DNA of 64,000 nt from Massilia sp. MS-15 (GCF_020176695.1 NZ_JAIWIA010000001.1:62001-126000); one strand, 5' to 3'; shown: positions 34,116-43,628, counted from the first letter of the stretch. Numbers and translations: made by a program. Notes: generated by a model not told the origin, from the sequence alone.

Positions 34116-35750
34116 TCAGCCCTTCGACGGCGCCTTCGGCTTGGCCGGGCGGCGCCCACGTGGCGCCGTGCTGCGGGCTGCCGGCTTGCGGGCCGAGCCC
34201 GCAGGCTTCTTGCGCACCACCGTGCCTTCGGCGACGTTGCCATCGACATCGTTGCTGGTGTCGTCGTCGTAGTCATCGTCGGCATCGCTGCCGGTCGGTA
34301 CAGGCGCACGGACTTCCGGCTCGGCTGGCGCCGGCTCGACCGGCGTTGCCACGCTCTCCGCGACTGCAGCGCTGTCCGCGGCCGCGGCCTTCCTTGCCGC
34401 CGGCTTGCGCGGCGCGCGGCGGCGCTCCTTGGCGGGCGGCGCGACGTCAGCCACACCGTCTGCCGCCACGCCGTCCGCCGGCGCGTCGTCGGCTTGTGGC
34501 GCCGCCTCTTCGGCCAGCGGTGCCGCGGGCGCAAGCACTTCAATGTCGGCTGTGCCGGCTGCTTCCGTCTCCAGCGCCGTCGGCGTCACCTCGCCGCGGT
34601 AGCTGCTCTTGTTGCGGCCGCCACGACCGCGGCGGCGCGTGTCCGGCTTGTCTTCGGCCGGGACGGCGAGGTCCGCATCAAGCGTGGCCGGCGCGGAATC
34701 GGCCGCGTCAAGCGTCGTATCCATGCTCACCTCGGGAGGCGCGTCGAACGACGATGTCACTGCCGCCTCGCCGCGTCCGGCGCCCTTGTTGCGCCCGCCA
34801 CGGCCGCGGCGGCGCGGCTCCGGCCGCGCTTCCATCGCCGCGCTGTCGTCCGCGCCCTCCTCGTCCTCGGCGGCGCTGGCTTGCGGCACCACCACCAGCT
34901 CGGGCGCCGGCATGGCGAGCGATGCGCCGGCGCTGCGGTACACATAGGTGCCGGATTTTTCGTCACGGCCGAAATCGAACAGGCCGCGCGCCTGGGCTTC
35001 TTCGAGCAGGTTGCCGAAGGTGCGGAAGCCGTAGAAGGTCTCGGAGAAGTCCGGACGGCGGCGCTTCAGCGTGTCCTTCAGCAGCGACGCCCAGATCTTG
35101 CCGGTGTCGCCGCGCTCGGACACCAGTGCATCGAAGGTCTCGACCACCATCTCGAGCGCCTGCGCCTTGCGCGCTTCGAGTTCTTCCTTGCGCTTGTCGT
35201 CGCTCGGGCGGCGCGCTTGCGGCTGGCCGCGGCGGGCATCGAGTTCTTCCTTGCGCTTGGCGGCGGCGCGGTTCTTCTCGCGCACCAGGTCGTCGTAGAA
35301 GATGAATTCGTCGCAGTTCGCCACCAGCAGGTCGGAGGTGGACTGCTTGACGCCCACGCCGATCACGCGCTTGGCGTTCTCGCGCAGTTTCGATACCAGC
35401 GGCGAGAAGTCCGAATCGCCCGAGATGATGACGAAGGTGTCGACGTGCGACTTGGTGTAGCACAGGTCGAGCGCGTCCACCACCAGGCGGATGTCGGCCG
35501 AGTTCTTGCCGGACTGGCGCACGTGCGGGATTTCGATCAGTTCGAAGTTCGCCTCATGCATCGGTGCCTTGAAGCCCTTGTAGCGGTCCCAGTCGCAATA
35601 GGCTTTCTTGACCACGATGCTGCCCTTGAGCAGCAGGCGCTCCAGCACCGGCTTGATGTCGAATTTCTCGTAGTTGGCGTCGCGCACGCCCAGCGCGACG
35701 TTTTCGAAGTCGCAGAACACCGCCATGCTGATGTTGTCGGAGGAAGCCAT
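34116..35750 (-). CDS. NYN-domain / OST-HTH protein with disordered RGG-like tail
   Basis: Protein of 544 residues. Residues 1-160 form a NYN (LabA/DUF88, PIN-like) nuclease domain with the acidic residues in FCDFENV (Asp14), SADIRLVVDALDL and IISGDSDFSPLV. A charged linker leads to an OST-HTH/LOTUS RNA-binding domain at about 195-275 (ALVSERGDTGKIWASLLKDT). The remaining half is low-complexity, acidic and basic by turns, with two RRRGRGGRNK repeats each followed by RGE and an Arg/Lys/Pro-rich end. RNA cleavage or quality control is the likely role, by analogy with NYN proteins. A perfect TATAAT precedes the gene. Confidence 0.82.
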   Translation of the reverse strand: MASSDNISMAVFCDFENVALGVRDANYEKFDIKPVLERLLLKGSIVVKKAYCDWDRYKGFKAPMHEANFELIEIPHVRQSGKNSADIRLVVDALDLCYTKSHVDTFVIISGDSDFSPLVSKLRENAKRVIGVGVKQSTSDLLVANCDEFIFYDDLVREKNRAAAKRKEELDARRGQPQARRPSDDKRKEELEARKAQALEMVVETFDALVSERGDTGKIWASLLKDTLKRRRPDFSETFYGFRTFGNLLEEAQARGLFDFGRDEKSGTYVYRSAGASLAMPAPELVVVPQASAAEDEEGADDSAAMEARPEPRRRGRGGRNKGAGRGEAAVTSSFDAPPEVSMDTTLDAADSAPATLDADLAVPAEDKPDTRRRGRGGRNKSSYRGEVTPTALETEAAGTADIEVLAPAAPLAEEAAPQADDAPADGVAADGVADVAPPAKERRRAPRKPAARKAAAADSAAVAESVATPVEPAPAEPEVRAPVPTGSDADDDYDDDTSNDVDGNVAEGTVVRKKPAGSARKPAARSTAPRGRRPAKPKAPSKG

Positions 35751-35791
35751 GATTGATTGCTTTCAGATAATGATGGGACAGACTGAGCGCG

Positions 35792-35797
35792 ATTATA
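35792..35797 (-). promoter_or_regulatory. -10 box of the NYN-domain gene
   Basis: TATAAT on the minus strand (35797-35792) would start transcription about 35 bases before the ATG at 35750. No good -35 match is seen. The remainder of the 182-bp spacer holds two short GC hairpins (around 35849-35862 and 35872-35892) of uncertain role. Confidence 0.5.
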
Positions 35798-35932
35798 CGC
35801 AACCCGCCACGTGCTGGCGCCATGTGCCGCGCGGGTCGGACCGCCGCAAGGCGGAATCCCCGGCGACGCCTGTGGCCGTGACCGCTACGGCCAGGACAAC
35901 GACCGCGCCAGGTACTGGCGGCCCGCTCCGGA

Positions 35933-36352
35933 TCAGAGGCGCGCCAGCGTGGCGTCGTCAGGCCTGCCGCCGAAGTAGCGGTCGATACATTGCTGGAACA
36001 CGGCGTCGCCTGGGGTCACTGCGGCGAACAGGGTCATCGACGAATGGAACTTGCGTTCGTCCGGATCGCCGAAAATCCGCAGCGCGCTAACGCCTTGCTG
36101 CCTGGCCACGATGTCAGCGCACGCGCGCAGGCGCTTGCCCAGTACCGGATGGGCGAGATAGGCAGCGGCCTCCTCCGCCGAGCCGATCGCGTAGCGGCGC
36201 GCCATGTCGCTGCGGCCCAGCCCCGCGATCTGCGGGAACACGAACCACATCCAGTGCGTGCGCTTGCGGCCGGCCCGCAGCTCCTCCAGCACCGCGGCAA
36301 AGATAGGTTCCTGGGCCCGCACGAAGCGCTCCAGGTCGAATTGGTCGTCCAT
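35933..36352 (-). CDS. DUF1810 family protein
   Basis: Protein of 139 residues that matches DUF1810 along its whole length: FDLERFVRAQEPIF at the start, RKRTHWMWFVFPQIAGLG in the middle and MKFHSSMTLF-like RKFHSSMTLF near the end. Its function is unknown; it is a soluble cytoplasmic alpha-helical protein. The start at 36352 is supported by GGGAGG upstream. It is divergent from the DUF3820 gene with a 77-bp spacer. Confidence 0.85.
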   Translation of the reverse strand: MDDQFDLERFVRAQEPIFAAVLEELRAGRKRTHWMWFVFPQIAGLGRSDMARRYAIGSAEEAAAYLAHPVLGKRLRACADIVARQQGVSALRIFGDPDERKFHSSMTLFAAVTPGDAVFQQCIDRYFGGRPDDATLARL

Positions 36353-36429
36353 GCTTGCGTCCTCCCCTGGCGCCATGCTACAAGGTTTGCGCTGCTGACA
36401 GAACAGGCGCAAGCCATGCGCCCGCAACG

Positions 36430-36669
36430 ATGAACACCGACCACCTGCCCCTGCTGCTCGAACGCGAGATGCCCTTCGGTAAATACCAGGGCCGCAAGAT
36501 CGCGGACCTGCCCGGCCACTACCTCGGCTGGTTCGCGCGCGAAGGCTTCCCGCGCGGCGAGCTGGGCCAGCTGCTGGCCCTGATGTACGAGCTCGACCAC
36601 AATGACCTGCGCGCCCTGCTGGACCCCTTGCGCCCATCCTGCCAGTCCCGCCCCTTGCCTGGCCGCTAG
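36430..36669 (+). CDS. DUF3820 family protein
   Basis: Small protein of 79 residues with the compact DUF3820 pattern: MPFGKYQGRKIADLPGHYL, then WFAREGFPRGELGQLLALMY. The 'FGKYKG..L.D.P..YL.W' core is shared with small modules found in some nucleases and helicase-associated proteins. No catalytic function is known. Longer upstream starts are possible, but ATG 36430 is where family members begin. The C-terminal 12 residues are unrelated to the family and rich in Ser/Pro/Arg. Confidence 0.8.
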   Translation: MNTDHLPLLLEREMPFGKYQGRKIADLPGHYLGWFAREGFPRGELGQLLALMYELDHNDLRALLDPLRPSCQSRPLPGR

Positions 36670-36769
36670 TGCGGCCGCACCACAATGGTGCTGTGCAAGA
36701 TAGCTTCTTGTATATTTTTGTATGTATATGGAACTATCATGGCAAACCACCAATACCTGCCGGGATGCC

Positions 36770-37756
36770 ATGTCGATGATCGTTTTTCGCGCGAACCTTT
36801 CCCTGGGCTTGCTGGCGCTGTGCCTCGCCTGCCCTCCCGTCCTGGCCCAGCCGGCCGCCCCGCCGGCAGCCGCTGCACCGTCAGCTGCGCAGGGCGCCGC
36901 CACGGTGACCACCAGCGACGGCGTGGCCCTGGCCTATACGGTGGCCGGCCAGGGCATCCCCTGCCTGTTCGTCCACGGCGGCCCCGGCTCGGGCAGCGAA
37001 GTGGTGCAGCGGCTGGCGGGCGATGTGCTGGAGAAGCGCTTCCGCATGGTCTACCTCGACCAGCGCGGCAGCGGCCGTTCGGCCAGCGATCCGCGCAAGG
37101 ATTATTCGCTCGAACGCGTGGTACAGGACATGGAGGAACTGCGCGCCAGCCTGAAGATCGACAAATGGGTACTGATGCCACATTCCTTTGGCGGCATCAT
37201 CGCGACCGCCTACGCGCGCAGGCATCCCGACCGGGTGACGGGCATGGTGCTCATGAACAGCATCCTGCACCTGCCGGCCTCGATGGAAAGCACGGTCGCG
37301 CACGGCCATGCCCTGCTGCCGGCCGATGCGCGCCCGCCGCTGGATCCGGCGGCGCCGCTGCCGCAGCGCTTCGGCATGGTGATGGGCCTGCTGGGCCAGG
37401 CCAGGCTGACGGGCCGGCTGATGTATGCGGACCCGGCCACCGAGTCCCGCGTCGGCGCCGCCATGCGGGGCCTGGCGGCCAACCGCGACTTCGCCTCCAC
37501 CCTGTTCGCCAGCGGCGCCATTGCCGGCTACGCGCACGACATGGCGCCCGCCACGGCCGGCCTGGCGATGCCGGTGCTGGTCATCAGCGGCAAGGAAGAC
37601 CATGTGAGCGGCGCCGAGCACTACCGCAGTTTCCGCTTCCCGCGCCAGCAGGTGGTGCTGGTGCCGGGCCGGCATTTCTCGATGATCGAGCAGCCGGCCG
37701 AGGTCGGCCAGGCGCTGGACGGCTTTGCCGCCTCGCTGCGCGCGCTCGCGCCGTGA
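36770..37756 (+). CDS. Exported alpha/beta hydrolase, proline iminopeptidase-like
   Basis: Protein of about 328 residues with a signal peptide (LSLGLLALCLACPPVLA) and an alpha/beta-hydrolase domain. The oxyanion motif HGGPGSGSE is of the proline-iminopeptidase type, the nucleophile elbow is PHSFGG instead of the usual GxSxGG, DQRGSGRS is typical, and the acid and His are probably in SGKEDHVSG and PGRHFSM. Substrate is uncertain: peptidase or esterase. The start was placed at ATG 36770 because the AT-rich stretch 36705-36735 (TATATTTTTG) looks like promoter; starts at 36722 or 36728 would add about 15 residues. Confidence 0.78.
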   Translation: MSMIVFRANLSLGLLALCLACPPVLAQPAAPPAAAAPSAAQGAATVTTSDGVALAYTVAGQGIPCLFVHGGPGSGSEVVQRLAGDVLEKRFRMVYLDQRGSGRSASDPRKDYSLERVVQDMEELRASLKIDKWVLMPHSFGGIIATAYARRHPDRVTGMVLMNSILHLPASMESTVAHGHALLPADARPPLDPAAPLPQRFGMVMGLLGQARLTGRLMYADPATESRVGAAMRGLAANRDFASTLFASGAIAGYAHDMAPATAGLAMPVLVISGKEDHVSGAEHYRSFRFPRQQVVLVPGRHFSMIEQPAEVGQALDGFAASLRALAP

Positions 37757-37814
37757 CAATCCGTGACGCTTGCGCGCCGCGCTTGCTGTAGCGTATGCGG
37801 CAAGGAGGAGACAC

Positions 37815-38309
37815 ATGAACGCATCGATGCGCGCCGCGCCTGGCTACGGCACCCTGGCTGCCCTGCTCACCTTGTTCACCCTGCCCTGCGCCGGCGCGGC
37901 GGCCCAGGAAGACCCGGCCTCGGCGGCGTCGAAAGCGCGCTACGCGGCCGCCTGCACCTACCTCGAGGGCGAAATGGCACGCCTGGATGCCATGGTGGCC
38001 CGGTCCATGCCCGCGGACCGGCTGCTCAGGCGCGATCCCGCCAGCGGCGCCCGCCTCTACCGGCGCCAGGCAAAGGATGCCCGCATCGACTACCTGGTGC
38101 TGGCGGACGGCAAGCGCATCGTCAGCCAGGCCGAGCTGGGCCCGCAGCACCTGGGCCTGTCCCTGACGGCGCCGGCGCTGCAGCGCAAGCTTGGGCTGGA
38201 CCACCCCTTGCCACCGACATTCCAGACCGGCTGCGACGGCTGGGACATGCAGGCCAGGACCAGGGGCACCCAATTGCTCGGCATGACGATCTCGGTCCAT
38301 CTCGACTGA
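37815..38309 (+). CDS. Hypothetical exported protein
   Basis: Protein of 164 residues with AAGGAGGAG just before ATG 37815. The N-terminus is a signal peptide (YGTLAALLTLFTLPCAGAAA). The mature part has two Cys (AACTYLEG and TGCDGW) that could form a disulfide, and a short basic middle (RRQAKDARIDYLVLADGKR). I recognise no family. It follows the hydrolase by 58 bases on the same strand and may be cotranscribed. A promoter-like site for the next gene lies just downstream. Confidence 0.65.
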   Translation: MNASMRAAPGYGTLAALLTLFTLPCAGAAAQEDPASAASKARYAAACTYLEGEMARLDAMVARSMPADRLLRRDPASGARLYRRQAKDARIDYLVLADGKRIVSQAELGPQHLGLSLTAPALQRKLGLDHPLPPTFQTGCDGWDMQARTRGTQLLGMTISVHLD

Positions 38310-38330
38310 AGGGTTCGCGGGCCATTCACG

Positions 38331-38359
38331 TTGTAGCAATCAGGAAATTGCAATACTAT
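38331..38359 (+). promoter_or_regulatory. Promoter of the M16 peptidase gene with a dyad in the spacer
   Basis: TTGTAG (38331) and TACTAT (38354) are separated by exactly 17 bp. The spacer contains GCAAT-N6-ATTGC (38336-38351), a perfect dyad where a repressor could block RNA polymerase. The predicted start is about 50 bases before the ATG at 38416. Confidence 0.5.
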
Positions 38360-38415
38360 CCAGAACCGCGTGGCCACCTGCCGGCTATCCGTTTCCATCG
38401 TAAGGACCTGATTGC

Positions 38416-41259
38416 ATGAAGATGTCTCCCCTGCCCCTCCTGCTGGCCGCCTGCTTCGCCTCGGCCGCTTCCGTGCCCGCGCATGCGGCCAAGCCCGCCG
38501 CCGCCAGCGCCGCGGCCGGTGCCCAGCTGAAAGTGGACTACCAGAAGTTCACGCTGCCCAACGGGCTGGACGTGATCTTCCACATCGACCGTTCCGACCC
38601 GGTGGTTGCCGTCAACCTTACCGCGCACGTGGGCTCGGCGCGCGAGAAGGCCGGACGCACGGGCTTTGCCCACCTGTTCGAACACCTGCTGTTCCTGGAA
38701 TCGGAAAACCTGGGCAAGGGCGGCCTCGACAAGATGACCGCCCGCATCGGCGGCTCCGGCGCCAACGGCTCGACCTCGACGGACCGTACCAACTACCTGC
38801 AGACCGTGCCCAAGGACGCGCTGGAGAAGATGATCTGGGCCGAGGCGGACAAGCTGGGCTGGTTCATCAATACCGTCACCGACGCCGTCCTGGCCAAGGA
38901 AAAGCAGGTCGTCAAGAACGAGAAGCGCCAGGGCGTGGACAATGCGCCCTACGGCCACACCCGCTACGTGATCAACAAGGCGCTGTACCCGCTCGACCAC
39001 CCGTATAACTGGCAGGTGATCGGCTCGCTGGAAGACCTGCAGAACGCGACCCTGGACGACGTCAAGGAATTCTTCCGCCTGTGGTACGTGCCGAACAACG
39101 TGACCCTGGTGCTGGCCGGCGACTTCGACCCGGTCCAGGCCCGCAAATGGGTCGAAAAGTATTTCTCCGAAATCAAGCGCGGCGCGCCGGTCGCGCCGAT
39201 CGCCAAGCGGGCCGGCGTGGTCAAGGAAACCGTGAAGCTGGCCCACGAGGACAACTTCGCCAAGCTGCCCGAGCTGACCATGGCCTGGCCGACGGTGGAA
39301 GACCTGCATCCCGATTCGTACGCGCTCGAGGTGCTGGCCGAATACCTGTCGCAGACCAAGCGCGCGCCGTTCTACAAGGTGGTGGTGGAAGACAGCAAGC
39401 TGGCGCCGGGCGTCCAGATCGGCAACCAGACTGGCGAGATCGCCGGGCAGTTCATGCTGCGCGTGCGCGCCTTCGAGAACAAGCCGCTCGACGAGGTCAT
39501 GGGCGCGGTCGGCAAGGCCTTCGCCAAATTCGAGGACGAAGGCATCTCCGAGCGCGACCTGAACCGCATCAAGGCCGGCCTCGAGACCCGCTTCTACGCC
39601 TCGGTGTCGAGCGTACTGGGCAAGTCGGCCCTGCTGGCCGAGTACAACTACCTGACCGGCAATCCGGGCTATGTCGCCGACGGCATCCGGAAAACGCTGG
39701 CGGTGACGCCGGCCGACGTGCGCCGCGTGTACGACACCTACATCAAGGGCAAGCCCTACGTCGCCACCAGCTTCGTCCCGAAAGGCAGGCTGGCGCTGGC
39801 CCTCTCCGGCTCGGCCAAGGCCGACGTGGTCGAGGAAAAGGTGGTGCAGGGTGCGGAAGCGGCGGTGGATCCGAGCGCCAACGCCAGCTATGCGAAGACC
39901 CCGTCCAGCTTCGACCGCAGCACGGAACCCGGGTATGGCGAGACGCCGGCGGTGAAGGTGCCGCAGGTGTGGGATACCAGGCTGGCCAATGGCATGCGCG
40001 TGCTCGGCATCGAGAACCGCGAAGTGCCGCTGGTGCAGTTCGACATCGCGATCGACGGCGGCCTGCTGCTCGACCAGCCGGACAAGGTGGGCGTGGCCAA
40101 CCTGATGGCGCGCATGCTGACCCAGGGCACCGCCAGGCGCACCCCGCAGGAACTGGAAGAAGCGATCCAGCAGCTCGGCGCCAGCATCAACGTGTCCGCG
40201 CGCGCCGAGGATGTGCGCGTCAGCGTGACCACGCTGGCCCGCAACTTCCAGCCGACCCTGGACCTGGTGCAGGAAATCCTGCTCCAGCCGCGCTGGGACG
40301 AGAAGGAATTCGCCCTCGTCAAGCAAAGCGTGCTGAGCCAGATTCGCCAGCAGGACGCGGAACCGAATGCGATCGCCAGCCGCAGCTTCGCCAGGCTGGT
40401 GTATGGCAAGGACGATCCCCGTTCGCGCAACATCCTGGGCACGGCCGAGAGCGTGAACGCGATCACCATCGCCGACCTGCAGCGCTACTACGCGGCGAAC
40501 CTGTCGCCATCGGTGGCGCGCATGCACGTGGTGGGCGCGTTGCCGAAGGCTGCCGTCACCCGTTCGCTGGCCGGACTCGGCCGCGCATGGAAGGCGCATC
40601 CGGTCAAGCTGCCGGCCGCCACCGCCGCGCCGGCCCCGGCGCCGGCCAAGGTGTATTTCGTCGACGTGCCGGACGCGAAGCAATCGGTGCTGCAGGTTGG
40701 CTACCGGGCGCTGGCCGCCACCGACGCGGACTACTATCCGGCCACGGTGGCCAACTACATTCTGGGCGGCGGCGGCTTCGCCTCGCGCCTGACCCAGCAA
40801 CTGCGCGAGGGCAAGGGCTACACCTATGGCATCAACTCGGGCTTCTCGGGCAGCAATAGCGCCGGTCCCTTCCTCATCGCCAGCGGCGTGCGCAGCAATG
40901 TCACGCTCGAGTCGGCCCAGCTGGTCAAGCAGATCCTGCGGGACTACCCGGCCACCTACTCTGCGGCCGACCTGGAGACGACCAAGAACTTCCTGGTCAA
41001 GAGCAATGCGCGCGCCTTCGAGACGGCCGGCGCCAAGCTGGGCATGCTCGACAACATCAGCAAGTACGGCTGGCGCCCCGACTACGTCAAGGAGCGCGAG
41101 GCGGTGGTCGGGTCGATGACGCTACCGCGGGTCCAGGCCCTGTCGCGGCAGTACCTGGATCCGTCGAAGATGGTGTGGCTGGTGGTGGGCGACGCCAGGA
41201 CCCAGCTGCCGCGCCTGAAGGAACTGGGCTTCGACGAGCCGGTCGTGATCCCGCGCTGA
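38416..41259 (+). CDS. M16-family zinc metallopeptidase (pitrilysin-like)
   Basis: Exported peptidase of 947 residues made of two M16 halves. After a signal peptide (LPLLLAACFASAASVPAHA) the first half carries the inverted zinc motif HLFEH at 86-90 and a distal Glu in VKNEKRQG about 75 residues later. The second half (from about 515, GMRVLGIENREVPLVQFDIA) lacks the HxxEH motif, as is normal for the non-catalytic half. It should degrade oligopeptides in the periplasm. A promoter lies 60 bp upstream and a strong terminator follows. Confidence 0.88.
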   Translation: MKMSPLPLLLAACFASAASVPAHAAKPAAASAAAGAQLKVDYQKFTLPNGLDVIFHIDRSDPVVAVNLTAHVGSAREKAGRTGFAHLFEHLLFLESENLGKGGLDKMTARIGGSGANGSTSTDRTNYLQTVPKDALEKMIWAEADKLGWFINTVTDAVLAKEKQVVKNEKRQGVDNAPYGHTRYVINKALYPLDHPYNWQVIGSLEDLQNATLDDVKEFFRLWYVPNNVTLVLAGDFDPVQARKWVEKYFSEIKRGAPVAPIAKRAGVVKETVKLAHEDNFAKLPELTMAWPTVEDLHPDSYALEVLAEYLSQTKRAPFYKVVVEDSKLAPGVQIGNQTGEIAGQFMLRVRAFENKPLDEVMGAVGKAFAKFEDEGISERDLNRIKAGLETRFYASVSSVLGKSALLAEYNYLTGNPGYVADGIRKTLAVTPADVRRVYDTYIKGKPYVATSFVPKGRLALALSGSAKADVVEEKVVQGAEAAVDPSANASYAKTPSSFDRSTEPGYGETPAVKVPQVWDTRLANGMRVLGIENREVPLVQFDIAIDGGLLLDQPDKVGVANLMARMLTQGTARRTPQELEEAIQQLGASINVSARAEDVRVSVTTLARNFQPTLDLVQEILLQPRWDEKEFALVKQSVLSQIRQQDAEPNAIASRSFARLVYGKDDPRSRNILGTAESVNAITIADLQRYYAANLSPSVARMHVVGALPKAAVTRSLAGLGRAWKAHPVKLPAATAAPAPAPAKVYFVDVPDAKQSVLQVGYRALAATDADYYPATVANYILGGGGFASRLTQQLREGKGYTYGINSGFSGSNSAGPFLIASGVRSNVTLESAQLVKQILRDYPATYSAADLETTKNFLVKSNARAFETAGAKLGMLDNISKYGWRPDYVKEREAVVGSMTLPRVQALSRQYLDPSKMVWLVVGDARTQLPRLKELGFDEPVVIPR

Positions 41260-41274
41260 GTTCCCGGCGCCGGG

Positions 41275-41302
41275 CCGCTCCCCGCACGGGGGGAGCGGTT
41301 TT
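41275..41302 (+). terminator. Rho-independent terminator after the M16 peptidase gene
   Basis: CCGCTCCCC and GGGGAGCGG form a 9-bp stem with a 6-base loop, followed by TTTT. It starts 15 bases after the stop codon and separates the peptidase from ribA. Confidence 0.85.
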
Positions 41303-41349
41303 CCGGTAAACTGCACGGTTACTGCAACACGCTTCGACACGAGAACACC

Positions 41350-42045
41350 ATGCCTGCCACCGCCCCTTCCGATACCGCCGCCGCCAGCGCCAACGACCAG
41401 CAGCTCGAGTACGTCACCTCGTGCGCCCTGCCGACGCCCTGGGCGCAGTTCACGCTGCACGCCTTCACCGAACACGGCACTGGCAAGGAGCACCTGGCGA
41501 TGGTGCTGGGCGAGGTTGGCGACGGCGCGCCGGTGCTGGCGCGCGTACATTCCGAATGCCTGACCGGCGACGTGCTGTTCTCGCAGCGCTGCGACTGCGG
41601 CGCCCAGCTCGAGGGCGCCCTGCGCCGCATCGCCGAGGAAGGCCGCGGCATCCTGCTCTACCTGCGCCAGGAAGGACGCGGCATCGGCCTGGTCAACAAG
41701 ATCCGCGCCTACCGCCTGCAGGAAGCGGGCGCCGACACGGTCGAGGCCAACCTGCAGCTGGGCTTCCATGCCGACGCCCGCAACTACGAACTGTGCAAGC
41801 CGATGCTGGAACAGTTCGGCGTGCGCTCGCTGCGCCTGATGACCAACAACCCGCGCAAGATCGACGCCATGACCCGGCTCGGCATCGCGGTGGCCGAGCG
41901 CGTGCCGCTGCTGGTCAACCGCAACGCCTACAACAACAGCTACCTGAACACCAAGCAGGCCAAGCTCGGCCACATGATGACGCCGCCCGCCGCCGTGCCG
42001 GCCGACCAGGCGCCGGCGCCTGCCGCCACGCCCGATGTGATCTGA
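41350..42045 (+). CDS. ribA: GTP cyclohydrolase II
   Basis: Enzyme of 231 residues that opens GTP to form the first riboflavin precursor, with release of formate and pyrophosphate. The three zinc Cys are in [20 protein letters not shown]; the GTP-binding and catalytic [17 protein letters not shown] follows, and LMTNNPRKI is the other family signature. It is a single-domain RibA, not fused to RibB, and no other rib genes are close. The N-terminal 20 residues and the Ala/Pro-rich C-terminus are extensions without known role. It is flanked upstream by a terminator, so it has its own promoter. Confidence 0.92.
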   Translation: MPATAPSDTAAASANDQQLEYVTSCALPTPWAQFTLHAFTEHGTGKEHLAMVLGEVGDGAPVLARVHSECLTGDVLFSQRCDCGAQLEGALRRIAEEGRGILLYLRQEGRGIGLVNKIRAYRLQEAGADTVEANLQLGFHADARNYELCKPMLEQFGVRSLRLMTNNPRKIDAMTRLGIAVAERVPLLVNRNAYNNSYLNTKQAKLGHMMTPPAAVPADQAPAPAATPDVI

Positions 42046-42161
42046 TCGCGCCGGCAGTCAGTCGTGCATTTGCCCTGGAACAGATTCTCCTGAGGCTAAC
42101 GCGCGCACAGCCCCCGCGTCCAATGGCAAGATAGCGTTTCGTCCTGCCATGATGGGAATGC

Positions 42162-43628
42162 ATGAAACGACTCCTCGCCGCCCTCCTGCTGTCCAGCCTT
42201 GCCGCCAGCGCCGGCACGGCGCCGCCCGCGGACCGGACGGCCCAGGCCAGCAGGACCGGCGCAGTCTCCAACCCGGCAACCGCCGCCAGCCCGGCGCCAC
42301 CGCCTCACCTGTCGCCGGAAGCGCCCCCCGGCGCCAGCCCGACGGCCCCGGCCCCGGGAGAGGCCGATACCCAGGATGCCCTGCCTCCGCCCTCCTCGGC
42401 CGCGCAGGACCTGTACGCCTCGGCGCGCGGCGACCTGCTGCAGATCCGCATGCTGCTCAAGAACGGCCGCACCCAGTCGACGGTTGGTTCCGGCTTCCTG
42501 GTCGGTACCGGCAAGCTAGTGGTCACCAACTACCACGTGGTCTCGCAGATGGCGCTCGACCCGGACGTCTACACCGCCGAATACGTGGACACCGACGGCA
42601 ACAGCGGCCCGGTCGAGCTGATGGCGGTGGACGTGCTGCACGACCTGGCCGTGGTGCGCGTCAACCGCGAGGGCAGCGGCTTCTTCAAGGTGCCCGAACA
42701 CCCGGTACGCCTGACCCAGGGCCAGCGCCTGTACTCGCTCGGCAATCCGCTCGACCTTGGCTTCGCGATCTCCGAGGGCGCCTATAACGGCGTGGTCACG
42801 CGCAGCTTCTACGACCAGTTGATGTTCGGCGGACCGATCAATTCCGGCATGAGCGGCGGTCCCAGCGTCACCGGCAACGGTACGGTGGCCGGGGTCAACG
42901 TCTCCAAGCGGCGCGATGGCGAATCGGTCAGCTTCCTGGTGCCGGTGAAGTATGTGCAGGAACTGCTGCGCAAAGTGGAGGCCCAGCCGGCCCCGCCGAA
43001 GGACTTCAATCCCCTGATCGCGGCCCAGCTGCTGGAGCACCAGCGCGCCATGGTCGACCGCCTGCTCGAAGAGCCGCTGGCGATCAAGAGCATGGGCCCC
43101 TACCTGGTGCCGGTGCGCGAGTCGGGCCAGTTGCGCTGCTGGGGGCGCTCCAATGTGAAGGCCCAGACCGCCTACACCCTCGATGCGATGAGCTGCGCGA
43201 TGGAATCGGCGATCTACGTCTCCTCTTCGCAGCAGACCGGGCATGTGGCCATGACCCACCAGTATATTCGCTCCGACAACCTGGCTCCGCTGCCCTTCGC
43301 GGCCCTGGCCAGCCAGATGTTTCGCACCGATAAGCTGGGCAGCGCCTGGGACCGGCGCCTGACCAGACCGGTATGCAGCGAGCGCTTCGTGCACACGCGC
43401 ACCCTGCCGCTGCGCGCGGTGACCTGCGTGCGCGCCTACCGCAAGTTCGAGGGCTTGTACAACTTCACGCTGCTCACCGCCAGTACGAATGCCGCCGAAT
43501 CGAGCCTGCAAAGCCGCCTGGATGTGTCCGGTGTCTCCTACGAGAACGGCATGCGCATCACGCGCGCCTTCCTGGGCTCCTTCGGGCGCAGCGTGCGGCG
43601 CGCGCCCGCGCCGGGGAACAAGCCATGA
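42162..43628 (+). CDS. Exported trypsin-like serine protease
   Basis: Protein of 488 residues with a signal peptide (MKRLLAALLLSSLAASAG), a Pro/Ala-rich linker to about residue 80, and a chymotrypsin-fold protease domain. The triad is complete: His in VVTNYHVVS, Asp in LHDLAVVRV, Ser in NSGMSGGPSV. There is no PDZ domain; a further ~200-residue C-terminal domain with several Cys (for example LRCWGRS, MSCAMES and VTCVRAY) is unassigned. Its last codons overlap the start of an FHA-domain membrane protein (ATGA), so the two products are likely to work together at the cytoplasmic membrane. It is related to DegP/HtrA-like proteases only in the catalytic domain. Confidence 0.82.
   Translation: MKRLLAALLLSSLAASAGTAPPADRTAQASRTGAVSNPATAASPAPPPHLSPEAPPGASPTAPAPGEADTQDALPPPSSAAQDLYASARGDLLQIRMLLKNGRTQSTVGSGFLVGTGKLVVTNYHVVSQMALDPDVYTAEYVDTDGNSGPVELMAVDVLHDLAVVRVNREGSGFFKVPEHPVRLTQGQRLYSLGNPLDLGFAISEGAYNGVVTRSFYDQLMFGGPINSGMSGGPSVTGNGTVAGVNVSKRRDGESVSFLVPVKYVQELLRKVEAQPAPPKDFNPLIAAQLLEHQRAMVDRLLEEPLAIKSMGPYLVPVRESGQLRCWGRSNVKAQTAYTLDAMSCAMESAIYVSSSQQTGHVAMTHQYIRSDNLAPLPFAALASQMFRTDKLGSAWDRRLTRPVCSERFVHTRTLPLRAVTCVRAYRKFEGLYNFTLLTASTNAAESSLQSRLDVSGVSYENGMRITRAFLGSFGRSVRRAPAPGNKP

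Noticed and set aside
38356..40800. Open frame of about 810 codons on the minus strand opposite the M16 peptidase
   Set aside because: Composition is typical of antisense frames, and the plus-strand gene has signal peptide, zinc motif, promoter and terminator.
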